Source: Adiantum capillus-veneris (lineage: Eukaryota > Streptophyta > Polypodiopsida > Polypodiales > Pteridaceae). Taken from it: a DNA stretch of 64,000 bases. Shown piece after piece: positions 29,297 through 40,977 of the stretch. The position numbers were made by a program, and so were the translations under genes. The notes beneath the pieces were generated by a model. That model worked only from the letters and a program-made list of their open reading frames with translations. It did not search any database and was not told the origin of the DNA. Numbering within the stretch: the first letter of the stretch is position 1; every line of letters begins with the position of its first letter. The stretch is from the NCBI GenBank assembly GCA_014529385.2, contig CM043950.1:154124445-154188444 (forward strand). Reading direction: 5' to 3'.

Positions 29297-31045
29297 CTAT
29301 GAAGTGTCTGTGGGCGAAGCATTGTAGTTGTTTTGGTCATAAGTTCCCAATGCAATTGTAGAGCGATGATACAATAGTCTTTCCAATAAAGCTGCTCTTT
29401 GTTTGATTGAAGGATTGGTGGTCAGGTTTTGGGTTGGTTTTGGCACTTCGGTAGTAGAATCAGTAGATGGATTCTTCTTTAATTTGTTGTTCTTTTTCAC
29501 AATCCAAATCTGCTTCCGCTTCGCTTGTGCTTGCCACAAACTCTTTGCGACCCAAACCTGCCTTGTTCTTTGTGTTGATTTCCTCGCCTTGAAATACCTA
29601 GGAGTTTCCGTGGATTGTACTGAAGGGAGTTCCCGTTTACAAATCCTTGAGATCCAAATTTGCTTGCTATAGCTTTGTGCTGTCATGAACTTCTTTGGAA
29701 TCCAGATCTGTTTCACTGTCCTTGATTGTCTGGAATCGCCCTGTTGTCTGGTATTGAAGCCTCTGTTTTCCACCTTTGTGTTCTTTGGCACAACCTTTTT
29801 TGGTCTCCATACCAACTTTGACTCCGTTTTTTTCCAAGGTTGAGCTGTTATATTATTGCTTGTCTTCCTTATCCAATGTTGAGAGTTCCTCGTCGAAGAG
29901 CAATCCAGTTGTATAGAAACTTTTGGTTGCCATTGCTTCTTCTTTTTCTCTGGTTGTTGTTTACCTTTGTTCTTGGATTCTTCCTTTGGAGTTGTCTCTG
30001 ATCCTTTGGTGAACTTAACTGATTGACTTTCACCTTCGTATTTGATAAGCACTGATTTAGAACTCCAGTCAATCATTGCATTGTATTGCTTCTGCCATGG
30101 TTGTCCTAGCAATAATGGATGTTGTGTAGCTTGGTCTTCAACCACGTAAAACATATGAGGATACACATACTGGTTAATCTGTATGTGTAAAACTGTGCAT
30201 CCGACAGTTTTGATTGAATTCTCAGAGTAACTCTTTAACTCTTGCTTGGCAGTTTGTAATTTAGTGTCATTTGTCAATTGTCTGTACAAACTGAGTGAAA
30301 GTAGGTTAGTTTGAGCTCCTGAATCCAATAGTGCTCTGGCTTTGATTTGGTTGGTTCCTACTTTGCATTCAATGATGGGTTCTTCTTTGTCATTATCCAT
30401 TTCTGTTATACTGACTGCATTTATTCGTATTGCTCCTTCATTGCGTTGTTTCTGACATAGTAGTCTTCTTTTCTCCATTCTTTCCTTCGCCTCGGCTTGC
30501 GCTTCCTCCACAATCTTTTTCTTTTTCTGGACACGCAGCTTTTCTTGATGTATTTTGAGAAGCATGTCTTGGGTTAGCGGCAAAAGATACTTTTTCACTC
30601 TGCATCCACTAATCCAATTGGGCATTTCTTCTCCGTCTAATGTAGCAAGCTTGACGGCTCCACTTGGTGATAGATCTTTAATCACCAGAGGTCCCATCCC
30701 TCGCTTTTTAAGCTTCTTAGCATGCTGTTTCAGAGTGTAAACTAGGACATAGTCCCCAACCTTAAACTCTTTAGTCCGCACATGCTTATCAAAAAATTCC
30801 TTTTGTCGCCTTTTTTGAGCGTAGATAGAAGCTACTGCTTTTAGGCGAAGCTCGTCTAGCTTTTCCAGGTCATCTATTCTATCAGAAAGCTCATGCCCTG
30901 TCCACTCTAGATCCTTAGCCACCCTTAAGGTTGAAATCAAGAATTCTATTGGTAAGATAGCATTTAGCCCAAAAACCATGTTATATGGGGTCGTTCCTGT
31001 TGATGTTTTATATGCTACCCTATATGCCCATAATGTTGAATGCAA
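29297..31045 (-). pseudogene. Gypsy C integrase C-terminus, second protease-like domain and W-x-P-K tail (582 codons)
   Basis: In frame with the integrase core upstream, separated only by the TAG at 31049. Residues about 1-170 are the integrase C-terminal part (LWAYRVAYKTSTG, a GPLVIKDLSP-type fold). A basic coiled segment follows. Residues about 225-330 look like a second retropepsin: ARALLDSGAQTNLLSLSLY (DSG near 239) and HPLLLGQPWQKQYNAMIDW (near 310), the same two motifs as in the normal protease. From about 370 on the tail is basic, with repeated W-x-x-K/R units: QWQPK, HWIRK, VWRPKK, IWIPKK, IWISR, VWVAK and IWIVKK. Stop TAG at 29297. Function of the extra domain and tail unknown. Confidence 0.82.
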
Positions 31046-31048
31046 CTT

Positions 31049-32278
31049 CTAATCCCAGTCAGTTCTCAACTCACATACAATCTTCGTAAGGACCGTGCAT
31101 ATGGTTTTGTTTGTTGCTTCAGCTTGTCCGTTTGCTTGTGGATGATACGGGGCTGATTTCCTATGGATTACCATGAATTCATCTAAAAGGATCTCTATCT
31201 CTTCATTTATAAAATGTGTGCCTCGATCACTCACAATTTCTATTGGCAATCCATATCGTACAAAGACGTATTCATATAGAAATTGTGCCGTGGTCCCGGC
31301 ATCTGCTTTTTGAGTTGCCTTTGCTTCGACCCACTTTGTTAGATAGTCTGTAGCCACAACGATGTATTGTGCATGAGTCTTATATGCAGGAGGTGAAATG
31401 GGTCCGACATGATCAATCCCCCATTTTTCAAAAGCTCTTGCCCCCATCATTGGTCTAAGCGGCATATCATCTCTTTTAAGTGGTACTTTGGTCCGCTGAC
31501 AGTCATCACACCGTTTAACGTATTCCTCAACGTCCATATGTAATGTTGGCCACCATATTCCTGCGGCTAAGACAAGTTTTGCTGTCTTATCACCTGAGAA
31601 ATGGCCTCCACCTACTCCTCCATGAGCTTGCTCCAGGATTATCACATACTCAGACTCTGATGCGCAAATCCTAAGCTGGTTGTCTTTACCTCTCTTATAG
31701 AGTTGATCTCCTATTAAAGCGTAATCTCTAGCTTCTGTCTCTACAGATTTCTGACGAGATTTTGACGTTCCTTCTGGGAAAGTTCTATTTGTGAGATATT
31801 CAACAATATACTGACTCCATTCCGGAGCTATCATTATCTGATATAATGTTGAATACTCTGCTGGCGGTTTTGATGAACATACAATACATACAGTGACATA
31901 TTCATGTACGCTTTCTTTCATTCCTGGCCAATAGACTCCCAATTGTAACAAATTCCTATATGTGTTCCTTCTTGAACAATGAAATGCACATTCCTGAACA
32001 TGTGCTTCGCGCAGATATATATATTATTCCTCAGGATTGATGCATAGTCGTAAAACATGATCATTTCCCAATTGATACAACCTTCCTGCAACCAATTGAA
32101 GATTCTTGGATTGCTGAATAGCAATATGTTTCTGGTTGTATTCTCTTATATCAAACTCTCCTCCATAGGTTAATAAGCTAACGACATTTTGAGACCACTT
32201 CGGTATCATTTCTATGTTGAACAAGTACGCGTCTGGCATGTCGTCATCTACTCCTATAGGGTCTTCCCCATTCGTCAA
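31049..32278 (-). pseudogene. Gypsy C integrase: two tandem zinc-binding modules plus catalytic core
   Basis: One frame containing a single TAA at 32024. Module 1: IPKWSQNVV, then LYQLGNDHVLRLC, then the zinc site AHVQECAFH...CIVC. Module 2: APEWSQYIV, then LYKRGKDNQLRIC, then AHGGVGGGH...CDDCQR. Both keep His-His-Cys-Cys. The core follows with all three acidic residues: WGIDHVGP, SDRGTHF and ANGQAEATN. Gypsy A and B have one module each, so this is a duplication of the linker plus zinc domain. The core is intact apart from the flanking stop codons. Confidence 0.88.
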
Positions 32279-33106
32279 TCACGAAAGATGATCAGCTCTA
32301 AGATGTGTTTTTCCTTTCTTTACTACTACCGTGAAGTCGAATTCCAGTAAGATAATGAACCATCTCACTATTCTCCCGATATTGCATGGTTTATTCATTA
32401 GGTAGAGTAAGGCTTGGTGATCCGTAAAAAACACAAACTTGTTGGCTAGAAGATAATGCCGAAATTTCTTCACAGCATATATCATTCATAATCCCTCTCG
32501 CTCTGTTGTGGTGTAATTCTTCTCTGCATTGTTGAGCTGTCGACTGGCGTAACAGATAGGAAAATCCATGTTTCCTTCTTCTGGCTGAGCCAGAATGCAT
32601 CCTATTGCATATGCCAAAGCATCTATATGCACATGGAATATCTTCTCCCAATCTGGTGATTTCAAGACTGGAGCAGTAATGAGTGCCTCTTTCAATTTCT
32701 TGAATGATTCCTCACACTCCTCTATCCATTCAAAGTTCACTATTAGCCTGTAAAGTGGTTGGCCTATTATAGCGTACATGTAAATGAATCGTCTATAATA
32801 TCCGCGATGTCCCATAAAGCTCTGTACTTGTTTCAAATTGGTTGGTCTAGGCATATCCACTATAACTTTTATCTTCTCTAAATCCGTGGATATTCCGTTT
32901 TGTGAGACAATATGTCCCAGAATTCTGCCCTGTCGGACCATAAACACACATTTCTCAGGATTGAGACAAATGCGATATGTCCTACATTTCTCAAATACTT
33001 TTCTTAGGTGTTCTAGATGCTCATCTCTCAGAAGAGAATGTACACATAAGTCATCCATGTATATTTCTAGAAACAACCTTAAGTATTCTTTGAAAGCATG
33101 CGTCAT
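32279..33106 (-). pseudogene. Gypsy C RT second half and RNase H
   Basis: In frame with the upstream protease-RT block. It has IYMDDLCVHS (RT catalytic pair), QGRILGHIVSQNGI, GHRGYYRRFI and RNase H HIDALAYAIGC. In-frame stops: TAG at 33113 where Gypsy B has Gln (TFQRL), TGA at 32486 where Gypsy B has Ala (REGLAM), and TGA at 32279 where Gypsy B has Arg (DHLSR). No second RNase H like that of Gypsy A. Confidence 0.9.
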
Positions 33107-33112
33107 CAGCCT

Positions 33113-35461
33113 CTAGAAGGTTGCGGGAGTATTGGTTAGACCAAAAGGCATAACCCGATAAGCATAAATTCCCCACTCCATTGCAAAAGCTATTTTATGT
33201 TGATCTTCCGGTGCTATGGCTAGCTGGTTATATCCTAAAAAACCATCAAGAAAGGAGTATGCTGTTTTCCCTGATACACGCTCTAGAACATGATCAGTTA
33301 TCGGCAGGGGATAATTGTCCCTGATTGTTGCATCATTCACTTTCTTTAAGTTGACACACACTCGGAGTTTTCCGTTCTTCTTGGGTACCACCACAATCGG
33401 AGATACCCAATCGGTGTGTTCAATATCGTATATGAATTCAACTTCCATTAGCTTATCTATCTCTTCTTTGATTCGCTTAGCAAACCTATCATTATATGTG
33501 TATGGTCTCTGTCTGCTAGGCTTTGCATCTTGTTTTAGTGGGATTGTGTGTTGGCATATCGATGGGTCAACTCCCCTTAAGTCCTTATAAGACCATGCAA
33601 ACACATCCCTGTACTCTAGGAGAAGACTCAAAAGTCTCTCTTCCTCGCCTGGAGACAAATCTGTGGCGATGTACACCGGTCTAGGTGTCTCACCTGAAGC
33701 TGCTAAATCAACTTTTTTTGCATCCTCCGGTCCATCATAAGATTCGTTCGCCTTTCTCTCTCGAATGGGTTGGGTTAATACCACCTTCCTATCCTCTATT
33801 GTGAATTTCTTGTAGTGAGAGGGAACATCCATGTTTTCCTTGATTTTGGCGTTTTCGTCCTCTCCACTCTCAATTTCTGTCGTCCAAACTTCTTTCAGAG
33901 TTTTCTTGAGCTCTCTGTACTTGTTTCTACGTTCTAACTTGGACTCCGTGTGTTCTCTGTTGTGCTTGTTCTTTTCTGATTTTTCTGTTTCAGTTTTCGT
34001 TTCATTCCTTTGAACTTGATTTCTTGAGCTTCTTTTGTCTTTTCGTAAGCTCTTTTGATCATTGCCTCTCATTCTTCCAAAAATCTTGTCCTTAACACAA
34101 TCTTCCGCCTTTACTAGCATTAGGAATTGATTTTTTCCTCTTATTCTAGGCATCGGATTGGTTCTAACCCCCTTTGTTTTTCTCTTTGCTCTATAGCGTT
34201 TCTGGCGTTGTTTAGTTTGGTTCGAAAAATCATAAAATCTGACATCCCTTATAGTTTCTTCGTTTCCGTTTGAATTGTCCGTTGACTCGTTGTCTGCTTC
34301 ATTTCCCCACTCTGGATGATCGAGAATGTCGTGAAACACCTCTTCTTCATCTTCCTTTTCCATTGTGTCATTCTTTTCAGTTTCTTTTTCGAGTACAGTT
34401 CTCAACATGAAGTACGGAACCATGTCGTACCCGTCCTTGTCGCAAAATTTTGTTGTGGGACCATCCGGAATTGCACAAACATCTAGGGTTGCTAGAATGT
34501 GTGTCCATTCTAATGGTTCAAGCGTGTCCTCTGGAAAGGGTTCTCCTATATAAGTTTCGTCTTCGATAGCCCTTTCTAAAACATATTCTTCTCGCCTTAG
34601 ACTTCCACATTTCGAGGCCCCACACATCCATAACTCCTTGGGCTTACATAACCAAGCTGGAAATTCGGATCCCGCCAAAGTAGCTAAATCAAACTCCTCT
34701 ATCGGTGTTCGGTTCACATCTTTGTAGCTATGGTCTTTCAGGTTCACACATGTAGTGGTTTCTATATTTCTCAGGTATATGTGATCGTAGCCCCAATCCT
34801 GGACCATTTTCAACTGTCTCATGAATGGTCTTCCCAGCATGATATCATAGTTATTCTCTTTGCCAAAATCGACAATAGAAAAAGTATGTTCGTATTCAAT
34901 GCCGCAAAAAGTCACTACGACTTTCTCTAATAACCCCATAGGTTTCTCCATGTGTCCATCTGCTAATTGGAGTTTCAACCTAGTCTTCCTTATTGCTGGT
35001 TTCCCCCATTTTTTCCAGATTTCTTTTGTAGCAATGGCTACCCGAGCTCCGCTGTCTAGTATTGCCATCGTGTTCACTCCTTGGAATTCAACTGGTAAGG
35101 TTGTATTCCCCTCTTCACCTTCGCAATACTCTCCGACCTTGTTTAAGGGTACATACTTAGCGTTCTTTTGTGGTTTGCTCAGCTCTTGTATGCCCTCTTG
35201 CAGTATCGATGTTGGGTCTTTTATCCCGAATTTCTCCAAGCATTTTCCTACAGTGGTCCACATATGTGGTCTTAGCCTCAAAAGCTCAGCTAGAGTGATA
35301 GTGCATGTCACTGGTGTTGACAAGGTCTCTATCAATCCTTGCGAGTCCATGACTTTTTCTGATGAGATTCTTCGTGAGGGAAGTGCTCTAATCTCGGATT
35401 TTGCTTCATACTCTCCTAAGTATGAAGGTAAGGTATTCAGTGAATGAGGTTTGCTCTCCAT
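33113..35461 (-). pseudogene. Gypsy C protease and RT first half (782 codons)
   Basis: The protease has AILDSGARVAIATK (near residue 131) and IMLGRPFMRQLKMVQDW, preceded by KVGEYCEGEEGNTTLP. A long charged linker follows, then RT from about residue 640: TIPLKQDAKPSRQRPY, WVSPIVVVPKKNGKLRVCVNLKKVN, FLDGFLGYNQ and YRVMPFGLTNTPATF. It stays in frame with gag upstream across a TAG at 35489. Compared with usual Gypsy pol the protease-RT linker is long (about 250 residues of E/K/R/N-rich sequence). Confidence 0.9.
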
Positions 35462-35488
35462 TGTTCTAACAGAGCCCCCATCTCCCCA

Positions 35489-36784
35489 CTAAGATTGCAG
35501 ATCCAAGTCCACTTGAGATCCTACCTCAAATTCCACTATGGGAGGATTCCTGATGTCCTTTTCCCAATTTTTCTGATTAGCTTGGCAACTTAGCTCGTTT
35601 GCAAAGTTTGCCTCTCTCACTTGTTTCCAAAATTCATTGTAATTCTCATCTCTTTCGTAAGACCTCTGTATGACTGGATGAAAACTCTCTATCTCCTGAT
35701 CTGTTGTGTTCAATACTATGCGGTCATCCTTGTGTGTATCTTTAGACTTTTGTGCATTGTGAGTCTTTTCAGCTACTCGTGAAATGATAGTCTCTTGCTG
35801 AATTGGGTTTTCCGTTCCACAATTCATTGTTTCTCTTGGTGGTTCTAATAAGGCTTGTGCAGTCTCGATCATTCTCTGGCACATTTCAAGTCTCTGCTTT
35901 TCCAATTCCGCGTTTGGGTATGTCATCCACCTCTGTTCTTGTGTTTGGTTGTTCTTTAACCTAGCTTCGTAAGCTCTCATCAGTGCGTCCAATGGTTCGT
36001 GTACTTTGTCGACTAGCACTGATCCCCCTGAGCTTAAGCTCGTTGTTTCTTTGATACTCTTTTGTTTCGTTCTTTCTAGGCTCATCTCTCGTTTCCCGTT
36101 TTGACTCTCAAGTTTTTCTAATCTATCTTTAGTTCGCTTTAGTTCCTCAGCTAGAATAGCGTCTTCACGTTCTTTTCTCAAATTCATGCGAGCTTTTCTA
36201 GCTTTCCATGTGTTTCTCTGACTCCGCGGTCCTTGACTAACCACTTTAGTCGCTAACTTTCCATTCTCAGGTTCTCTAGTGGTTTTCTTAGCTTGAGCTC
36301 TAGTAACAACTTGCGTTGGTATCAGAGTTTCATTTTCAGACCCACTGCTGGCAGAAATAGTTTCTAGCATATTCAATGTCGTCTTTTGCACTTTGTTTGG
36401 ATTCTTTGAACAATCCTCAATGAAGTGAGTAACCCCACACTCAGTGCAATAAGCGTTAATTCTAATGATTTTCGTATGTGGACAAACATTCATTAGATGG
36501 TCACCTCCACACTTGTAACACGATCCTAGTGTTGGTCTTGGTCCCACTTGATTCGTCCTTTGTGGATAGGATGGTCTTTGTCCTGTTAACCCTCCATGAG
36601 CTATGAACATCAATGTTCTTGCGTCCAAATTGTATCTCTCTTCATCAGAAGTACTTGTAACTGTTGGTATTCCAACATTCCCAATCATGCCCCATGGTTC
36701 TGGTTGTTTGGGTTCTTCTGGTGGGTAATACACAGTTGGAGACATGTGTGCACCAGATTCTTCATAATAGGCTTGAACAGGCAC
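35489..36784 (-). pseudogene. Gypsy C Gag C-terminal part with two zinc knuckles
   Basis: It carries CYKCGGDHLMNVC and CTECGVTHFIEDC, both CX2CX3HX4C, one residue shorter than the standard CX2CX4HX4C knuckle. A basic coiled-coil region (TRAQAKKTTREPENGK to EELKRTKDRLEKLESQNGK) follows. It ends at TAG 35489, with the frame continuing into the protease. The upstream neighbour is in the same frame beyond TAG 36800. Confidence 0.82.
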
Positions 36785-36799
36785 TAAGGCTTGTTCTTC

Positions 36800-37435
36800 C
36801 TAATTCTCTAAGGTTGGTGCATATCTAATGCCCACTGGTCTTGCTCCTGGTAAAGGTGGTTGTTGTCCCAATACCGGTTGCGGTCTTTCTATCCCCATAG
36901 GTCCTGGTACATTCCCCGTTGGGTATCGAGGTACTGGATGTACCTGAGGTGGTGCTAATTGAGTAAGAGGTGCATACTGACGCTCCCTTACATACCCTTT
37001 GTTGTAATAGCACTCCTCTGTTGGATGGTTTGTCCATTTTTGTTCAATAACACACCATTTCAGTGGTTTTGGCAATGGTTTTTGGTATGGTGCCATCCTT
37101 TTTAGAGCATCTTCTATCATTTGCTCTACATTTGGCATGGTTGTTGTTTGAACATTCTTTTTAGTGGTAGTCTCGCTCGTTATGGAGGAAGAGCTACTGG
37201 ATGCAAAATCTGTATCCGCTGACACCTCTCCATAAACCGTACAGTTATCCACTAAGTACAATGCTGCTCTCGTTACTTGCTCGAAACTTGTACAAGCTTT
37301 CAAGTGCAAGTCCTTCTTGAGAGTGTCGTTTCTCAATCCTTCAATAAAGAGAACAGATAGTCTGTCATCTTGTGGTCGTTCACGTACTGGAAATCTCTCA
37401 ATGTATTGTTTGAAGCGAAGTGAAGATTCCTTCAC
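36800..37435 (-). pseudogene. Gypsy C Gag middle part
   Basis: Matches the C-terminal part of the retrotransposon Gag domain: SSLRFKQYIERFPVRERPQDDRLSVLFIEGLRNDTLKKDL. A Ser/Thr-rich and a Pro/Gln-rich stretch follow. It connects to the N-terminal fragment through a frameshift near 37440-37460. Confidence 0.8.
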
Positions 37436-37439
37436 TTTT

Positions 37440-38910
37440 TCGTGTTCTCTCTGTTTAAAAGCATATATTTGTGAGACCGTATTGTGCTTAATCCCTCGTT
37501 TGAGAATTTCTCAGCAAACTCTCTTAGCAAATGGTCAATGTCATGGAATCCCCCTCTATTCAGTGGTTGAAACCATGTCAATGCCGTACCTTCTAGAGTA
37601 AGACCAAATCCCTCGTATTATGTATGGAAATCTGTTATCTGCTCAACTCTTAAGACTTGCTTAAAGAGTGACACATGTGCATACGGATCTCCTGAACCAC
37701 CATACTTCTTGGGCATACACTTGGCTACTTGAGATGGTCTCATACGTCTATGGTCTGCTACCAATCTCATTGCTCCTGTGTCCCGGCTAAAGCTTTCTCT
37801 AGCATCATGGACTTCATGGGTTACCCTTGTCGGTTCCCCTGCCCTGAGTCTACTACTAGGAGGTAAATGTGATGGTTCCACTTCGAACCTTAGACCTGGA
37901 GTGGTATACGTGGGGATTGGAACTGCACTACCTCGATTTGTATCCATTGACTCTCTGGAATGTAATGATCCCATTGGTCCGGGCTCCGAGTACTGAGGTT
38001 GACTGAAAGAGTCAACAGCCTGAGTTCTTTGTCCTCCTGTCATCATTGGGTTTTGCACTCCATTTGTTGGTGCTAGTCTTTGTGAGCTAGAAGTAACATA
38101 ATACTGATGTAGTGGTCCCCCAAAGTATGTATATCCTTCTAATTCTTTCTTGCCCATTGTTGAGTATTGCCTCCCATACTTGTCGTAAGCGGAAATTTTC
38201 ACTTCTGATCCCTCTATGTAGGTAAAGACATAAAGTCTTTTTTGGTCTGTCAACTCTCTAGTGTAGGGTTCTTCACATCTATAATAGAGATCTTGCTCCC
38301 CATTATTATATTTGTATAGTCCCACATAGATGTTATCAGTGTTGATCCTTGTAGTTTCATTCTCTCTTCTTAACCTCGCATCAGGGAAGTTCATTATTGG
38401 TGCTTTCTCCTCGAGTTCTTCATCTACTTTGGCTTTGGTGCCCATCAATCCCCACTTGTCCACAATGTTAGGGTTTAGGACTACCAAGTACATGGTACCC
38501 TCGTCATCTAGATATCTATCTCCGCTATAGCTCACAGGCACTAAGTCCTTGAACTCACTAGGTCTATCTTCTATCTTTACACAATAGCGGTCCATTCCAT
38601 CTTTGTAGATCTTGGCACCTTGCTCATTGTCGTACTGATATTTTATGAACAATAGCTTCATTGTGGCGGAAGGGTTTGATGATCCTGCTGCCATATTTTC
38701 TCTGTTGTTCAGGTTCAAGTGTTCCAAGTGTTCGGTGAAAATCTCGTAAGATCTCTCCGAAGAAGTATCAGAAACACTTTCTTCAAAGATCGGCTCTAAT
38801 GGTTGCACCCAACTTTGGTTTACACTTCCCTCGGTTAATATGACACTTGCTTGTTCCCCTTGTTTTGGTTGGTTATTCTGGAGATTCCTGCCCGATCTCA
38901 AATTCATCAA
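37440..38910 (-). pseudogene. Gypsy C Gag N-terminal part
   Basis: It begins MMNLRSGRNLQ and has about 330 hydrophilic residues of unrecognised sequence. The start of the retrotransposon Gag domain follows (MPKKYGGSGDPYAHVSLFKQVLRVEQIT). A TAA at 37618 interrupts it; translation beyond the stop continues as YEGFGLTLEGTALTWF, the conserved core. The pre-domain extension is unusually long for a Gypsy Gag. Confidence 0.78.
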
Positions 38911-39320
38911 TTCCCCTAAAGGACTTTAACTTTTCCGTCTCGACAATTTGTTTTCCCAAGTTTTTGTGGTCAGAATTGATTCAAACTGATTGATACTTGG
39001 TCAATTGTTTAATCTTGTCAGTTGGACAACTTCTGTTTCATCAAGTGAGAATTTTGTTGCAGTTATGCTGAAAAAGACATTATACCTGTATGATGTCTTT
39101 TTCACAGATTTGGAATATTTTGGTTATGCTCACTCTCAGTAGCCCCCTTATGCTCTGTCCACTCACAAAATTCAGTTTGAACTCTATTTGAGCAAGTTAT
39201 GGCTAATTTAGGCTTTTCTTGGCAATTTTTCGCTTTTGACTTGTTTTGGGTCAATTGTGATCCAAATGGGATGAAACTTGAAATATAACCTCTAGACAGC
39301 TATTACAATGGATCTGTGTT
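38911..39320 (-). other. Gypsy C 5' leader remnant
   Basis: About 400 bp of non-coding sequence upstream of gag, AT-rich. It contains a diverged fifth copy of the 22-bp palindrome and shares short motifs with the 3' spacer. It ends abruptly where Copia C coding sequence begins, so primer site and 5' LTR are lost. Confidence 0.65.
39076..39097. repeat. 22-bp palindrome, diverged copy in the leader
   Basis: Same outer arms (GACATTATAC and GTATGATGTC); the core ACGCGT is changed to ACCTGT, so the centre is no longer symmetric. Confidence 0.9.
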
Positions 39321-39329
39321 GGTAAAGTA

Positions 39330-40977
39330 TCAAAATATGTCCTTGCGTTGTCTATGAAGCGCACCATTGTTCCTCACATCCGTTCAGCAAAATCTGCAAA
39401 ACAGGCTTGGGATATTTTAGCAGGTCTTTATGCAAGCCGCAATGAGGCTAAAATTGCTTTGCTGCGTAAAGAGCTAGAGTCGAAGATTATGCATGAGGAA
39501 GATGATATGGACACTTTCCTTGCTAGTGTCAAGGATATCAATGAGCAGCTTATTTCTGCAGGTGAAGTCATTTCAGACTGTTCTTGATGCCTTACCAGAT
39601 TCCTACCAGACTTTTGCTAGTACTTGGAGACGGATGACCCAAGGAAATCCTGAAGTTGTCAAGTTTGATGCATTATGCACATTGTTGTTGCAAGAGTCAC
39701 TTTCTAGAAAAAACAGGACTAGACAGCGTGCAGTTGAACATGCCTTTATTGCTTCTCAAAGAAAGGGTGGTAACAGTAATGCAACCACTTCTTATGGTTC
39801 TGCTGCGAGTGGCAAAAATTATGTTCCTAATGCTTCTGCTGGCAGTACTTCGTCTAGCAATTCTGGTGATAAGGTCAAAAAGAAGATGCGTTGCCATTAT
39901 TGTAAAGCCAATGATCACTTGATCAAGTCGGGTCCTAAGTTGAAGGCCAAAGAGGCTAAGAAGAAAGAGGGTGGTTCCACTGCAAATGCTGGTTCCACTA
40001 CAAATGCAGCCATTGTTGAGTCTTCTGTGAAAGGAGACTGTGTTGCTGATGTTGATGCAGAATGGGCTTTTAGTGCAGAGTGCACTTACAATCCTGCTGT
40101 CCATGATGCATGCTTCTCAGTTGCTGCAGATTCACATGTGTGGTATTTCGACAGTGGTTCTACAAAGCACATTACCTCACATCGTGAATTGTTTACCTCT
40201 CTCGAGTCTGTCCCTCGTGGGAATTCAGTCACTTGTGCCAACAACGCCTCTTATCCAGTTTAGGGAGTTGGAAAGATTGTGCTCACTGCTGCTAATGGCA
40301 GTTCCTTCACACTTATTGATGCACTTTATGTACCTGGGTTCAAGAAGAATCTCTTGTCTGTATCCGCACTTGCTAGACTTGGACTTGTAGTCAAATTTGT
40401 GGATGACAGATGTACAGTTCATGATCTCAGTTTTGGTGATAAAATTGTTGCATCTGGCCTTTTGTGCCGTGGGCTGTATAAGCTCACTTTGTATGACAAG
40501 TGTGGACAAAATTTTGCAAATGCTGTTGCAGATTCAAGGGCTATTTCAGATGCAAAACTTTGGCATGCACGTTTCGATCATCTGAATTTTGCCAGTTTGC
40601 TGCTTTTGCAGAAATTTGATATGGTTGCTTCTTTGCCACCTCTTGAAGCACCTGTCAAACATGTTTGTGAAGGCTGTATTTTGGGTAAGATGCAGCGTTC
40701 TAAATTTCCAAAGGATGGTTCAGTTCGGGCCACATGCAGGTTGCAGCTTGTGCATAGTGATGTTTGTGGGCCCATGCAAACTCCGCCCTTGGGCAATTAC
40801 CTGTACTTCGTGACTTTCATTGATGATTACTCCAGGCATGCATGGGTATTTCTGCTTAAAGCGAAGTCCGAAGTTTTTATGTGCTTCAAACAATTTCTGG
40901 CTATGGCTGAAAATGTCTCGAAATGTACTATGGGCACCCTCTGTTCCGATCGAGGGGGGGGGGTATATGTCTCATGA
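39330..40977 (+). pseudogene. Copia C gag, protease and integrase first half (broken)
   Basis: Gag has VPHIRSAKSAKQAWDILAGLYASRN; a frame change near 39560 joins LPDSYQTFASTWRRM. The knuckle CHYCKANDHLIKSGP has lost its last Cys. The protease has WYFDSGSTKHITS. A TAG at 40261 interrupts ALYPV/GVGKI in frame. The integrase zinc domain is LWHARFDHLNF...CEGCILGK, then SDVCGP. The frame breaks at a G10 run (about 40953-40963) next to SDRGG. Confidence 0.9.

Larger units (their letters stand above)
22252..39325 (-). mobile_element. Gypsy C: giant decayed Gypsy element with post-pol ORFs
   Basis: A minus-strand element of about 17 kb. Order on the coding strand: leader (to 38911), gag (38910-35489), protease, RT and RNase H (35461-32279), duplicated integrase zinc module and integrase (32278 to about 30500), second protease-like domain and W-x-P-K tail (to 29297), 2.8-kb spacer with palindromes, two ORFs (26488-23214), polypurine tract (23164) and 3' LTR. 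The palindrome occurs in both the leader and the 3' spacer, which supports one element spanning both. The 5' LTR is absent: Copia C abuts at about 39.32 kb. Numerous in-frame stops make it non-autonomous. Confidence 0.8.

Noticed and set aside
35489-35491. TAG between gag and protease of Gypsy C as a programmed readthrough stop
   Set aside because: Many other in-frame stops in the same element, and Gypsy B has its TAG at a different place, so decay is simpler.
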